Source of the DNA: Flavobacteriales bacterium
Lineage (GTDB): Bacteria; Bacteroidota; Bacteroidia; Flavobacteriales_E; Vicingaceae
Direction of reading: 5' to 3'
Length of the DNA stretch: 50,352 nucleotides
Assembly (NCBI GenBank): GCA_002401955.1
Contig: NVUQ01000021.1
Coordinates: forward strand, 1 to 50,352
In this document: positions 35,557-43,287 of the stretch, piece by piece
Layout of the letters: each line of letters begins with the position of its first letter
How positions within the stretch are numbered: position 1 is the first letter of the stretch
Notes under the pieces: model-generated
What the model was told of the DNA's origin: nothing
What the model saw: only the letters and a program-made list of their open reading frames with translations
Database searches by the model: none
Made by a program: the position numbers and the translations under genes

Positions 35557-36384
35557 ATGAAAATAGAATGGGACATAGTAAAAAGATTTTCTCAAAGTGA
35601 TACACCTTGTTTTTCAACTGAAGATGTCAGAAAAGAGTTTACACAAGTGAGTGTGTCACATTTACGAAACATACTTATGAGTATGGTGAAGAACAATATG
35701 TTAGTTCGCCTTACAAAGGGGTTATATTACATAGTTCCTCTTGAGCATAATAATCCGAATTTTATTCCAAACTGGCATCTTGTTGCGAAATACTTGATGC
35801 GAAATAAGAACTACTACATAGGTTATTATTCGGCTATGCAAATACATAAATTAATTACTCAACCAAGCTTAACAGAAATAGTCGTAACTGATATTCAAAT
35901 TAAACCAAGTAAAATAGAAATACAAGGAGTACGATTCCAGTTTGTTTATCATAATAAGAATCGATTTTTCGGAGTAAAAAATACATGGATTGATGATTTC
36001 AATAAAGTAAAGTGTAGTGATCTCGAAAAAACGATTGTTGATTCATTTATCAACCCACATTATAGTGGTGGAATAATTGAAATAGCTAAGGCCGTGCATG
36101 AGACAAGGGACAAAGTTGACTTATCAAAACTTTTTAACTACTTCACTAGTGCAGGCAGCAAAGTTGCAGCGAGACGATATGTTTTTATCTGTGACCTTTT
36201 AGAAATAAGCAGCTCTTATCATGAAAGCCTATTACAAAATCACGATGAACTATTGAAACTGAATCAAACAGGATCATTTCAAAGGTTAGATACCTCTGCT
36301 CCAGATGAAGGTAAAATAAACACCAGGTATGGATTGAAGGTCAACAGAGATATAGACACCATTAAAGAAGCAATGTATACATGA
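35557..36384 (+). CDS. AbiEi-type antitoxin (type IV toxin-antitoxin)
   Basis: ATG 35557 (MKIEWDIVKRFSQSDTPCFS) gives 275 residues. A GTG ten codons earlier is possible, but it lies only about 15 bases after the -7 box and adds nothing conserved. The first 75 residues are a winged helix with VSHLRNILMSMVKNNMLVRL and TKGLYYIVP, the hallmark of AbiEi-type regulators. The C-terminal half (SDLEKTIVDSFINPHYSGGI, YGLKVNRD) is the domain that neutralises the toxin. Such antitoxins also repress their own promoter. The gene overlaps the toxin gene by four bases (ATGA), so the pair is translationally coupled. It lies directly after the decayed integrase, fitting a mobile defence cargo. Confidence 0.85.
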   Translation: MKIEWDIVKRFSQSDTPCFSTEDVRKEFTQVSVSHLRNILMSMVKNNMLVRLTKGLYYIVPLEHNNPNFIPNWHLVAKYLMRNKNYYIGYYSAMQIHKLITQPSLTEIVVTDIQIKPSKIEIQGVRFQFVYHNKNRFFGVKNTWIDDFNKVKCSDLEKTIVDSFINPHYSGGIIEIAKAVHETRDKVDLSKLFNYFTSAGSKVAARRYVFICDLLEISSSYHESLLQNHDELLKLNQTGSFQRLDTSAPDEGKINTRYGLKVNRDIDTIKEAMYT

Positions 36385-37205
36385 TAAAACCAGGAGAAAT
36401 AGATAGAATAGCCGTAGACAAGGGAGTAAGGGCAAAACAAATTGAAAAGGATTATGTTATATCATGGATGTTATGGGGGATTGCTCGCAATGAATTTCTA
36501 AATGATAATTTAGTATTCAAAGGAGGAACATGTTTGAAAAAAATGCACTTTGACGAATACCGTTATTCAGAAGATATGGACTTCACTCTCAGAAATGATG
36601 ATGTTACAGATGAAGAAATATTGGACAACTTTAGAGTGGTATTTAATCTTATCTATGAGGAATCTCGAATTAAAATTGAAGTTCTTGATGGATCAGTTGA
36701 TACCCATATAGCGTCTGGAAGTTTAAAGTTTAAGATAAGCTATCAAGCCACGCATGGTTCTGATGAGATTAAAATGGATGTTACACGTGGCGAAAAAATT
36801 GAATTTGATGTAGAACAGCGATTGATGTTGCACAACTACAGCGATCTTGATGAAGAAGACGAAACTAGAATCAATTCTTATTCTCTGAAAGAAGTTCTTA
36901 TTGAGAAAATTACAGCTTTAATGGGAAGGACAATTCCAAGAGATTTATACGATTTTGACTACCTGGTTGAAGAAGGAATGGAGCTTGAAGAGGTTTACAT
37001 TGAATTTATGCGGAAGGCAGAAAATAAGGGGCATAACCCGAAAGATTTTATAGATAAGGTAATGCCAAAGATGAAAACGTTTGAACGTGATTGGGAAACC
37101 AGTTTAGGCAAACAAATGAATAAGAATGAATTACCAAATTTCAAAAACCTATGGCGTAAATCGACAGCTAATTTTAAGGATTTAATGAAACTATTAGAAA
37201 ATTAG
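36381..37205 (+). CDS. AbiEii/MenT-type nucleotidyltransferase toxin
   Basis: In 274 residues the nucleotidyltransferase core is intact: FKGGTCLKK (Gly48-Gly49-Thr50) and YRYSEDMDFTL, with the metal-binding Asp65 and Asp67, followed by Lys in VLIEKITALMGRTIPRDLYD. Toxins of this family transfer nucleotides to tRNA 3' ends or other targets and block translation, producing abortive infection or persistence. The preceding AbiEi-type gene is the expected antitoxin. All key residues are present, so the toxin is probably functional. Target RNA and phage specificity cannot be read from sequence. Confidence 0.88.
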   Translation: MIKPGEIDRIAVDKGVRAKQIEKDYVISWMLWGIARNEFLNDNLVFKGGTCLKKMHFDEYRYSEDMDFTLRNDDVTDEEILDNFRVVFNLIYEESRIKIEVLDGSVDTHIASGSLKFKISYQATHGSDEIKMDVTRGEKIEFDVEQRLMLHNYSDLDEEDETRINSYSLKEVLIEKITALMGRTIPRDLYDFDYLVEEGMELEEVYIEFMRKAENKGHNPKDFIDKVMPKMKTFERDWETSLGKQMNKNELPNFKNLWRKSTANFKDLMKLLEN

Positions 37206-37295
37206 AAGACCTAAAAAGTCTTAACCTCGTCTCAGTATGATATTTAGTGAAGTATAGAGCTAGGTGCTCATATTCTATGAAACCTACAGCCAGCA

Positions 37296-37325
37296 CCGTC
37301 CGGTCCACTAACATTGTGTTTTAAG
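37296..37325 (+). other. second degenerate copy of the tRNA-Asp 3' end
   Basis: CCGTCCGGTCCACTAACATT at 37296-37315 aligns with tRNA-Asp bases 31562-31581 at 14 of 20 positions. GTTTTAAG at 37318-37325 repeats the GTTTTAAG found at 31582-31589 after the tRNA. Its location beyond the toxin-antitoxin genes makes it the possible far boundary of an old insertion. The similarity is weak, and chance is not excluded. Confidence 0.35.
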
Positions 37326-37339
37326 CGATATTTTAGAAT

Positions 37340-37368
37340 CCAGTAGTTTACCTACTGGCTTTTTTTTT
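37340..37368 (+). terminator. intrinsic terminator after the AbiE-type pair
   Basis: CCAGTAG (37340-37346) pairs with CTACTGG (37352-37358) across TTTAC, followed by C and nine T. It lies 135 bases after the toxin stop codon. The remainder of 37206-37553 shows no credible gene. Confidence 0.85.
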
Positions 37369-37553
37369 GCTCAATATAGGGACTCAGAGTTTTTTAATTT
37401 TTAATGAAAAGGGTATTATGAGTAGTGTGTTTTCAAGTAAAATGATCCAAAAAAAATATAAAGGTGTAGTTATATTTGGTAAGGGTTTGAAAAGCGAAAG
37501 TGTTGTATTCAGTTTTTCTAGAGAAGAATAATTAGTAATAGATTTTTTGTAAT

Positions 37554-38237
37554 TCAATAACTCGTTAAGTTGTCCCAAAGCTTTTCAAACTCCCTTAAAT
37601 AACTTTTAGTTACTTCTTTTTCCGTAGTAACTAAAATGTTCTCCTGATTTCGTTCGGCAGCACTTCTTGTCCAGTTGTAGCTTCCGGTAATTAGTGTAGT
37701 CTTATCTATAATACAAAATTTATGATGCATATGGTTGGGGCTGCTGTCAATTTTAACTGGGATGCCTTTTTTTTCTATGCGATTAATATCAGAACCTAGA
37801 TCAAAACATTTGTCGTTATCAGTAATGAGTTTAACACTTACCCCTCTTTTGTGACAGGTAATAATTTCTTGAGAAATTTGATCGTCACTTATAGTAAATA
37901 CACAAATTTTTACGGAATCTTTGGCAGATTTAATTTTTTGGATAATGGTATTTCTGCAGCTGTTTCCAGGGCTAAAATGAGCGTATGTTTCTGAAGTTTC
38001 ATATTTGTTGCTGGATAAGGTTAGTTTGTTGGCCGTTTCTATCCAGTCAATTAAATTTTCTTTAGAAAGTAGTTCTTGATTGGTTTTTGCAATGTCAAAA
38101 ATTTTACTTCTTAAAAAGTCCCTTTCCCGTTTGTTAAATTGTTTTTCAATAATTAATTTTTTTAAGACCTTTTTTTCGCTACTAGTTAGGATGTTGTCGA
38201 TAATGGAAGCTTCTAATAATTGAATTATTTTATCCAT
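37554..38237 (-). CDS. phospholipase-D-like protein with a single HKD motif (Nuc/PLD6-type)
   Basis: A 227-residue protein. Residues 1-75 form a helical region with a faint TerB-like look (IDNILTSSEKKVLKKLI). The PLD domain occupies 85-227, beginning with YAHFSPGNSCRNTIIQKIKS and holding one complete HKD motif, HHKFCIIDKTTLITGSYNW (His-x-Lys-x4-Asp). A single motif implies an active homodimer, as in the nuclease Nuc and mitochondrial PLD6/Zucchini. It could cut nucleic acid or hydrolyse phospholipid. No signal peptide is present, so it should be cytoplasmic. Its start overlaps the end of the XRE gene by eight bases, and the two form an operon divergent from the PspA/flotillin locus. Confidence 0.85.
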   Translation of the reverse strand: MDKIIQLLEASIIDNILTSSEKKVLKKLIIEKQFNKRERDFLRSKIFDIAKTNQELLSKENLIDWIETANKLTLSSNKYETSETYAHFSPGNSCRNTIIQKIKSAKDSVKICVFTISDDQISQEIITCHKRGVSVKLITDNDKCFDLGSDINRIEKKGIPVKIDSSPNHMHHKFCIIDKTTLITGSYNWTRSAAERNQENILVTTEKEVTKSYLREFEKLWDNLTSY

Positions 38238-38898
38238 TTAGTTGTTTATTAATGGTTTTAATTTCTTTTTCAAGGCTGTTAATTCGTTCCTCCATGGATC
38301 TTTTATCGTTGTGACTTATGCTCTCTATTTTTTGATTGATAATGTAAAGTCTTGGTTTTTTTATTTTTAATGATTTTAACTCGGTTAATGATATGATTGA
38401 CGACTTGTTTTCTAGAATTAATAGGTAAAGAGTGTCTTCGTTTGGAGAGGTGATTTGATTACAGATGATGATTGTACCATTTTCAAGGTTTGTTTGAATT
38501 TGATTGGTAATTTCAATTGCAATTTCTCCATTAATAAAATTATCAGGAAAATCTATGGATGTTCCATCAGATAAATCCTCGTTGTTAAAGAAGTCATTCC
38601 AATTCCAACTGGTAATAAGAGGGATGGATTTTTTGTGTTTTGAGATGTTTTTATCCAGTACTGCTTTAATGTTGAATTTGGCAAGTCGGTTAACCGTTAG
38701 TTCTTCCGTTAGCAAGGCTTCTATAGGAATGCTAAAATAATTAGCAATTTGAAGCATGATATCAGTTTTTGGTTCGGCTCTTTCCTCTTCGTATGCACCT
38801 ACGCTTGCTCGTTTAATGCCGAATAAGTTAGCAAATGCTGTTTGACTCAATCCTTTTGTGGCTCTTATCTTTCGAATGTTTTTTCCAATTCTAGACAT
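38230..38898 (-). CDS. XRE-family transcriptional regulator
   Basis: I start at the ATG at 38898 (MSRIGKNIRKIRATKGLSQT), giving 222 residues. The frame is open 11 codons upstream without family support. Residues 5-60 are a Cro/cI helix-turn-helix (GLSQTAFANLFGIKRASVGA, YEEERAEPKTDIMLQIANYF). The middle (EIAIEITNQIQTNLENGTII, DTLYLLIL) resembles the sensor half of S24/LexA-type repressors without an evident Ser-Lys dyad. A coiled coil closes the chain. It likely represses its own operon with the PLD gene and perhaps the divergent operon across the 236-base gap, which contains a short palindrome. The regulatory target is inference. Confidence 0.85.
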   Translation of the reverse strand: MSRIGKNIRKIRATKGLSQTAFANLFGIKRASVGAYEEERAEPKTDIMLQIANYFSIPIEALLTEELTVNRLAKFNIKAVLDKNISKHKKSIPLITSWNWNDFFNNEDLSDGTSIDFPDNFINGEIAIEITNQIQTNLENGTIIICNQITSPNEDTLYLLILENKSSIISLTELKSLKIKKPRLYIINQKIESISHNDKRSMEERINSLEKEIKTINKQLNG

Positions 38899-39056
38899 AT
38901 AATTTAATTTTATTGCTAAAAAATTTGGCAATTACTAAAATAAATAGTATTATTGTATGACAAACTTAGCATAAAAAGTGCAGAATCAAAAATAATGAAA
39001 CGAAAACATCTTAATATATTCAATCATACACCGCCATAAGTTGAAATTGAAATTTT

Positions 39057-39090
39057 ACTTAATTTAAGTGGAATTTTTTTTCTAAATTTA
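39057..39090 (+). promoter_or_regulatory. candidate operator and promoter of the PspA/flotillin operon
   Basis: A palindrome ACTTAATTTAAGT (39057-39069, six-base arms around a central T) lies just before a -7-like box TAAATTTA (39083-39090, seven of eight to TAnnTTTG). The first ATG of the operon is at 39135. The palindrome is a plausible site for the divergently encoded XRE protein. No protein-coding frame is present in 38932-39134. Confidence 0.35.
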
Positions 39091-39134
39091 TGGGATTCAA
39101 AAAAAACGATTATAAAAAATAAAATATATTAAAT

Positions 39135-39530
39135 ATGAAAGATACTTATGAAAAAGTAAAAGGTTATTTAACGGATCTAGATCATACGATTATCAGAGAG
39201 GATGAGGGGGATGGGATATTAGTTATTGATAATGAGGGCTTAGGGATTAAAAACTTAGTTATTGGTTGTTTAGATCCAATTTTAATAATGGAGCAATTTA
39301 TATTAGAAATAAAAAATACAGATAATGGAGTGTTCAGGCAATTACTTCAGAAAAATAGGGATATTATTCATGGTGCATTTGTCTTAGATGAGTCAGGAAA
39401 GAAGCTGATTTTTAGAGATACTTTGCAGGTGGAGAATCTTGATCTGAATGAGTTAGAAGGATCAATCAATTCTTTAACTCTCTTGCTTTCAGAATATTCA
39501 AATGAATTAATAAAATTTTCAAAAAATTAG
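39135..39530 (+). CDS. YjfI/DUF2170-like protein, first gene of the PspA/flotillin operon
   Basis: 131 residues, soluble and acidic, with an alpha-beta pattern like the small chaperone-fold family DUF2170 (E. coli YjfI, about 133 residues). The segment LIMEQFILEIKNTDNGVFRQ corresponds to the family core, and a C-terminal helical stretch (LEGSINSLTLLLSEYSNELI) follows. In Proteobacteria this family is encoded directly before a PspA-family protein (YjfJ), exactly as here, where the next gene begins 12 bases later. It is therefore probably a partner or chaperone of PspA. The identification rests on length, order and a modest sequence pattern, not on strong motifs. Confidence 0.62.
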   Translation: MKDTYEKVKGYLTDLDHTIIREDEGDGILVIDNEGLGIKNLVIGCLDPILIMEQFILEIKNTDNGVFRQLLQKNRDIIHGAFVLDESGKKLIFRDTLQVENLDLNELEGSINSLTLLLSEYSNELIKFSKN

Positions 39531-39542
39531 GAGGACATAAAA

Positions 39543-40253
39543 ATGAGTTTATTTAAAAGATTATTTACATTAGGAAAAGCAGAAGCTAACTCTGTAGTTG
39601 ATATGTTGGAGGATCCAATTAAAATGACTGAACAAGGAATTAGAGAGATGAAAAAGGATCTTGAAAATTGCTTAAAAGCGCTGGCAGAGGTTAAGGCCTT
39701 AGAGATTAGATCTAGAAATGAGATTATTACTGAAAAAGAAAAGGCGGTTGATTATGAGAAGAAGGCAATGTTGTTACTTCAGCGAGCTGAAAGTGGTCAG
39801 GTTGAAGAGGCTGAAGCAGATAGATTGGCGGGTGAAGCATTGAACAAGAAAGCGGAGAGCGATTCTCATGTGCAAAGAGCATCTAAAGAACAGACGCGAC
39901 TTGAAGAGAGTGTTAGTAAATTGGGTGTAAATGTAAAAACTTTACGATCTAAGATTAGTTCTTGGGAAAATGAGTTAAAAACGCTAAAAGCTAGAGTTAA
40001 GGTGGCGTCAGCAACTAAGAATTTAAACAAACAGATGGCTTCAATTGATTCTTCGGACACAATTTCAATGTTGGAAAGGATGAAGGATAAAGTAGAGCAA
40101 GAAGAGGCACTTGCCGATGCGTATGGTAGTATTGCTAATGAATCAAAATCACTAGATGATGAAATCGACAAAGCTATAGGTGATGCAGAAGGTACTACTT
40201 CAGATAGTCTGGCTGCTTTAAAGGCTAAAATGGGATTAAATAAAAAAGATTAA
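39543..40253 (+). CDS. PspA/IM30 family protein (ESCRT-III-like)
   Basis: A 236-residue coiled-coil protein of normal PspA length. The N-terminal amphipathic segment MSLFKRLFTLGKAEANSVVD and then MLEDPIKMTEQGIREMKKDL match PspA/YjfJ closely, and long helices follow to about residue 185. The C-terminus (TTSDSLAALKAKMGL) is the short tail seen in YjfJ. PspA and Vipp1 are bacterial ESCRT-III relatives that polymerise on inner membranes and repair or remodel them. The Shine-Dalgarno AGGAGG at 39529-39534 overlaps the previous stop codon and is unusually strong for this phylum, suggesting high translation. None of the PspBC/PspF partners is present; the partners here are flotillin and an AAA+ ATPase. 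Confidence 0.9.
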   Translation: MSLFKRLFTLGKAEANSVVDMLEDPIKMTEQGIREMKKDLENCLKALAEVKALEIRSRNEIITEKEKAVDYEKKAMLLLQRAESGQVEEAEADRLAGEALNKKAESDSHVQRASKEQTRLEESVSKLGVNVKTLRSKISSWENELKTLKARVKVASATKNLNKQMASIDSSDTISMLERMKDKVEQEEALADAYGSIANESKSLDDEIDKAIGDAEGTTSDSLAALKAKMGLNKKD

Positions 40254-40279
40254 TCCGGTTTGAATAAAATTCTGGTAAC

Positions 40280-40299
40280 GTAGAACAACATTGTTCTAC
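40280..40299. repeat. perfect palindrome between the PspA and YqiJ-like genes
   Basis: GTAGAACAA (40280-40288) and TTGTTCTAC (40291-40299) are perfect nine-base arms around CA. There is no T tract. It sits in the only sizeable gap of the operon (150 bases), so it could be a protein-binding site, an RNA processing hairpin or a partial terminator that sets the ratio of PspA to the downstream genes. Confidence 0.55.
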
Positions 40300-40403
40300 T
40301 GTTGCTGGAGACTTAAAGAAACAAAAAACATTTACTGTTATTAACTTATTGATTAAGGTGAGGAAGTATACTGGCTTTAAAAACTAAAAAATTAAATAAA
40401 AAA

Positions 40404-41066
40404 ATGAAAGAACTATTTGATGCAACGTTTTCTGCGGTAAATATAATACCAACGATACTTTTAATGTTTGTAATGGCTTATTGGTTGTTGGTTATATTTG
40501 GTGCATTAGATATTAGTTCATTTGATTTTGATGTAGACATTGATGCTGATGCAGAAATGGATTTTGACGCTGAAGCTGAGGCGGATGCAACAGGAGAAAT
40601 TTCGGTATCTTGGTTTAATAACGTACTCTCTTTTTTTAATATTGATAAATTACCCTTAATGATATTTTTAACCTTTTGGATAATCCCTATGTGGTTAATA
40701 TCAATAATGATCAACCATATTTTTGGGAATCACTTTTTTTTACTCTCAATAGTGTTTCTTATACCAAATATGATTGTAAGCTTATTTATTGCTAAACCAA
40801 TAACTTTTCCTTTTATCAAATTATTTAAATATTTGGATAAAGATTCAGAAACTTCTCAAGCTTTATTGGGAGCTACAGGTAAAGTTATTGTTGGTGCAGA
40901 TGATAAAAAAATAGGTCAAGGTGATGTTAATATAAAAGGATCTAATTATAGATTAAACATTAAAACAAAGAGAGGGAATATAAAAAGAGGGGAAACCATG
41001 TTGGTGGTCAATTATATAAAGACAGAAAAGCATTATATCGTTGAACCCTATGAAACTATTGATTAA
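40404..41066 (+). CDS. YqiJ-like membrane protein with C-terminal OB-fold (NfeD-related)
   Basis: In this 220-residue protein one transmembrane helix spans about residues 13-34. A highly acidic stretch follows (DFDVDIDADAEMDFDAEAEA), then further hydrophobic segments at about 82-135. Residues 150-218 form a small beta domain (LLGATGKVIVGADDKKIGQG, YRLNIKTKRG) of the OB-fold type found in NfeD and YqiJ. In many bacteria NfeD-type OB proteins are encoded beside a flotillin and help assemble it in the membrane. The flotillin gene follows after 17 bases. The acidic loop of alternating Asp and Ala could bind divalent cations or a basic partner, which is speculation. Confidence 0.82.
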   Translation: MKELFDATFSAVNIIPTILLMFVMAYWLLVIFGALDISSFDFDVDIDADAEMDFDAEAEADATGEISVSWFNNVLSFFNIDKLPLMIFLTFWIIPMWLISIMINHIFGNHFFLLSIVFLIPNMIVSLFIAKPITFPFIKLFKYLDKDSETSQALLGATGKVIVGADDKKIGQGDVNIKGSNYRLNIKTKRGNIKRGETMLVVNYIKTEKHYIVEPYETID

Positions 41067-41083
41067 TTAAAAAACAAAAAACT

Positions 41084-43249
41084 ATGGAAATGTTAGGAAA
41101 TTCGATGTTGGTAATATCGATTATTATTGTTGTTGTCTTTATTGGGATAATTGCAATGATTGCAAAATGGTACAGAAAAGCAGCACAAGGTCAGGCCTTG
41201 GTAAAAACAGGTATTGGTGGAACAAAAGTATCTTTTAATGGGATAATGATTGTGCCAGTATTGCATCGTATGGAGGTGATGGATATCTCATTAAAAACGA
41301 TATTAATTGAACGAAATGGATCTGATGGTCTGGTTTGTAGAGACAATATGAGAGCAGATATTAAGGTGGCATTCTTTGTTCGAGTAAATAAAACAGATGA
41401 TGATGTTATTCAAGTAGCCCAATCAGTTGGTTGTGTAAGAGCGTCAGATAAAGAGGCATTGACTAATTTATTTGATTCAAAATTTTCTGAAGCGTTGAAG
41501 ACAGTTGGGAAGAAATTTGATTTTGTTGATTTATACAACAAACGAGATTCTTTTAGAGAGGAGATAATTAACATTATTGGAACGGATTTGAATGGTTATA
41601 TTTTGGATGATGCGGCTATTGATTATTTAGAGCAAACTCCATTAAATCAATTGGATGAATATAATATATTAGATGCAGAAGGAATTAAGAAGATTATTGA
41701 TATTACTTCAAGAGAAAAAATTGCTTCGAATCAAATAGAAAGAAACAAGCAAAAAACAATTAGGAAGCAAGATGTTGAGGCAAGAGAAGCTATCTTAGAA
41801 TTAGATAAACAATTGGCTGAAAAAGAAGAGCAGCAGAAACGTGAGGTGGCAAATATTAAATCGCGTGAAGAGGCGGATATTGCAAAAGTAGCCCAAGAAG
41901 AACGATTAAAATCAGAAAAAGCTCGAATTATCACAGAAGAGGAAGTGCAGATTGCAGAACAAAATAAGGATAGAGAAGTAATTGTTGCAGCAAAAAATAA
42001 AGAAAGAACCGCAGCTGTTGAAACAGAGAAAGTAGAAAAAGATCGTTTGTTAGAAGTTACCGAAAGAGAACGTGTTGTAACACTGGCTCAAATTGAGAAA
42101 GAAAAAGCGATTGAAGAGGAGAAAAAGAACATTCAAGAAGTAATTAGAGATCGTGTTGCTATTGAGAAAACTGTTGTTGTTGAGGAGGAAAGTATTAAAG
42201 ATACGAAAGCACAGGCACAGGCAGATAGAGAAAAGTTAGTGGCAATTACTAAGGCAGAAGAATTAGCCGAAGCAGCTTTAGTTAGACAAATTAAAGATGC
42301 TGAAGCAGGTAAACAAGCTTCGGAATATAAGGCTCAACAAGTAATTATTGATGCTAAGGCAGAGCAAGAATCTTCTACTCAACGAGCGGAAGCAATTATA
42401 GTTATGGCTGATGCATCTGCAGCAAAAGAAGCTGCTCATGGTATTGCTGAGGCGCAAGTGTTAGAAGCTAAGGCAGCTGCAAGAGAAAAGCAAGGAGATG
42501 CTGAGGCAAGTGTGATTGAAGCTCAAGCACTAGCTGAAGCTAAGGGGATTGAAGCAAAATCTCACGCACAGGCAATAGCTGATGTAGAGATAGGAACAGC
42601 TGAAGCAAATGTTACAGAAGCACAAGCTATTGCAGATCAGAAAAAAGGATTGGCTGAGGCTATAGTGAGTAAAGAGAAGTATGATGTTGAAGCCGAAGGA
42701 ATTCATAAGAAAGCTGAAGCGATGAAAAAGCTAGACGGAATTGGTAAAGATCACGAAGAGTTTAAATTGAAATTAGATAAAGAAAAAGAAGTTGAATTGG
42801 CTCAAATTAGTATACAAAAAGACATCGCAGATGCTCAGGCAGAAGTTATTTCAACAGCCCTTGAATCTGCTAAAATTGATATTGTTGGTGGTGAAACGGT
42901 ATTCTTCGATAAAATTATTGGAGCAATATCTAATGGTAAGTCAGTTGAACGAGTATTAGAAAACAGTCCGACTTTAAAAGACTTAAAAGAGCAATTGTTA
43001 GATAATATTGAAGGAAGTTCTTTGAGTGAAAAGATTGGAAACCTTATTAATCAATTTGGTATTAGTTCAGAAGATTTGAAGAACCTTTCGGTAACGACAT
43101 TGATCTTTAAAATGATGCAGGAAACTAAAGATACGAAAACACATGGTGTGCTAAATGGTTTAATGTCAGCGGTTAAGTCTGCTGGGATAGGAGATTTAAC
43201 ACCAGTTAGTTTAGGGATTGCAAATGGAGTTGATAAGAAGGTTTCATAA
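41084..43249 (+). CDS. flotillin-like SPFH protein (YqiK family)
   Basis: A 721-residue protein. A transmembrane helix at residues 5-26 is followed by an SPFH/band-7 domain to about residue 200 (GQALVKTGIGGTKVSFNG, VPVLHRMEVMDISLKTILIE, VCRDNMRADIKVAFFVRV). A very long coiled coil (210-570) has Ala/Glu/Lys-rich heptads and many AEA and EAKA repeats as in flotillins. The C-terminal 130 residues form a separate helical domain (FFDKIIGAISNGKSVERVLE). Usual flotillins have about 450-550 residues, so the coil and tail are long. Flotillins form large membrane cages that organise microdomains. Coupling to PspA and an AAA+ protein in one operon suggests a shared membrane assembly. Confidence 0.9.
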   Translation: MEMLGNSMLVISIIIVVVFIGIIAMIAKWYRKAAQGQALVKTGIGGTKVSFNGIMIVPVLHRMEVMDISLKTILIERNGSDGLVCRDNMRADIKVAFFVRVNKTDDDVIQVAQSVGCVRASDKEALTNLFDSKFSEALKTVGKKFDFVDLYNKRDSFREEIINIIGTDLNGYILDDAAIDYLEQTPLNQLDEYNILDAEGIKKIIDITSREKIASNQIERNKQKTIRKQDVEAREAILELDKQLAEKEEQQKREVANIKSREEADIAKVAQEERLKSEKARIITEEEVQIAEQNKDREVIVAAKNKERTAAVETEKVEKDRLLEVTERERVVTLAQIEKEKAIEEEKKNIQEVIRDRVAIEKTVVVEEESIKDTKAQAQADREKLVAITKAEELAEAALVRQIKDAEAGKQASEYKAQQVIIDAKAEQESSTQRAEAIIVMADASAAKEAAHGIAEAQVLEAKAAAREKQGDAEASVIEAQALAEAKGIEAKSHAQAIADVEIGTAEANVTEAQAIADQKKGLAEAIVSKEKYDVEAEGIHKKAEAMKKLDGIGKDHEEFKLKLDKEKEVELAQISIQKDIADAQAEVISTALESAKIDIVGGETVFFDKIIGAISNGKSVERVLENSPTLKDLKEQLLDNIEGSSLSEKIGNLINQFGISSEDLKNLSVTTLIFKMMQETKDTKTHGVLNGLMSAVKSAGIGDLTPVSLGIANGVDKKVS

Positions 43250-43287
43250 AAATGATACTGGTTTCGGTAATGTAATTTATTTTAAAA

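Noticed and set aside
37384..37578. 64-codon minus-strand frame after the PLD gene
   Set aside because: Low-complexity, overlaps the PLD C-terminus in another frame, no start signal or family pattern.
40478..40714. Ser/Ala-rich minus-strand frame opposite the YqiJ-like gene
   Set aside because: A shadow of the Asp/Ala-rich loop codons of the real gene.
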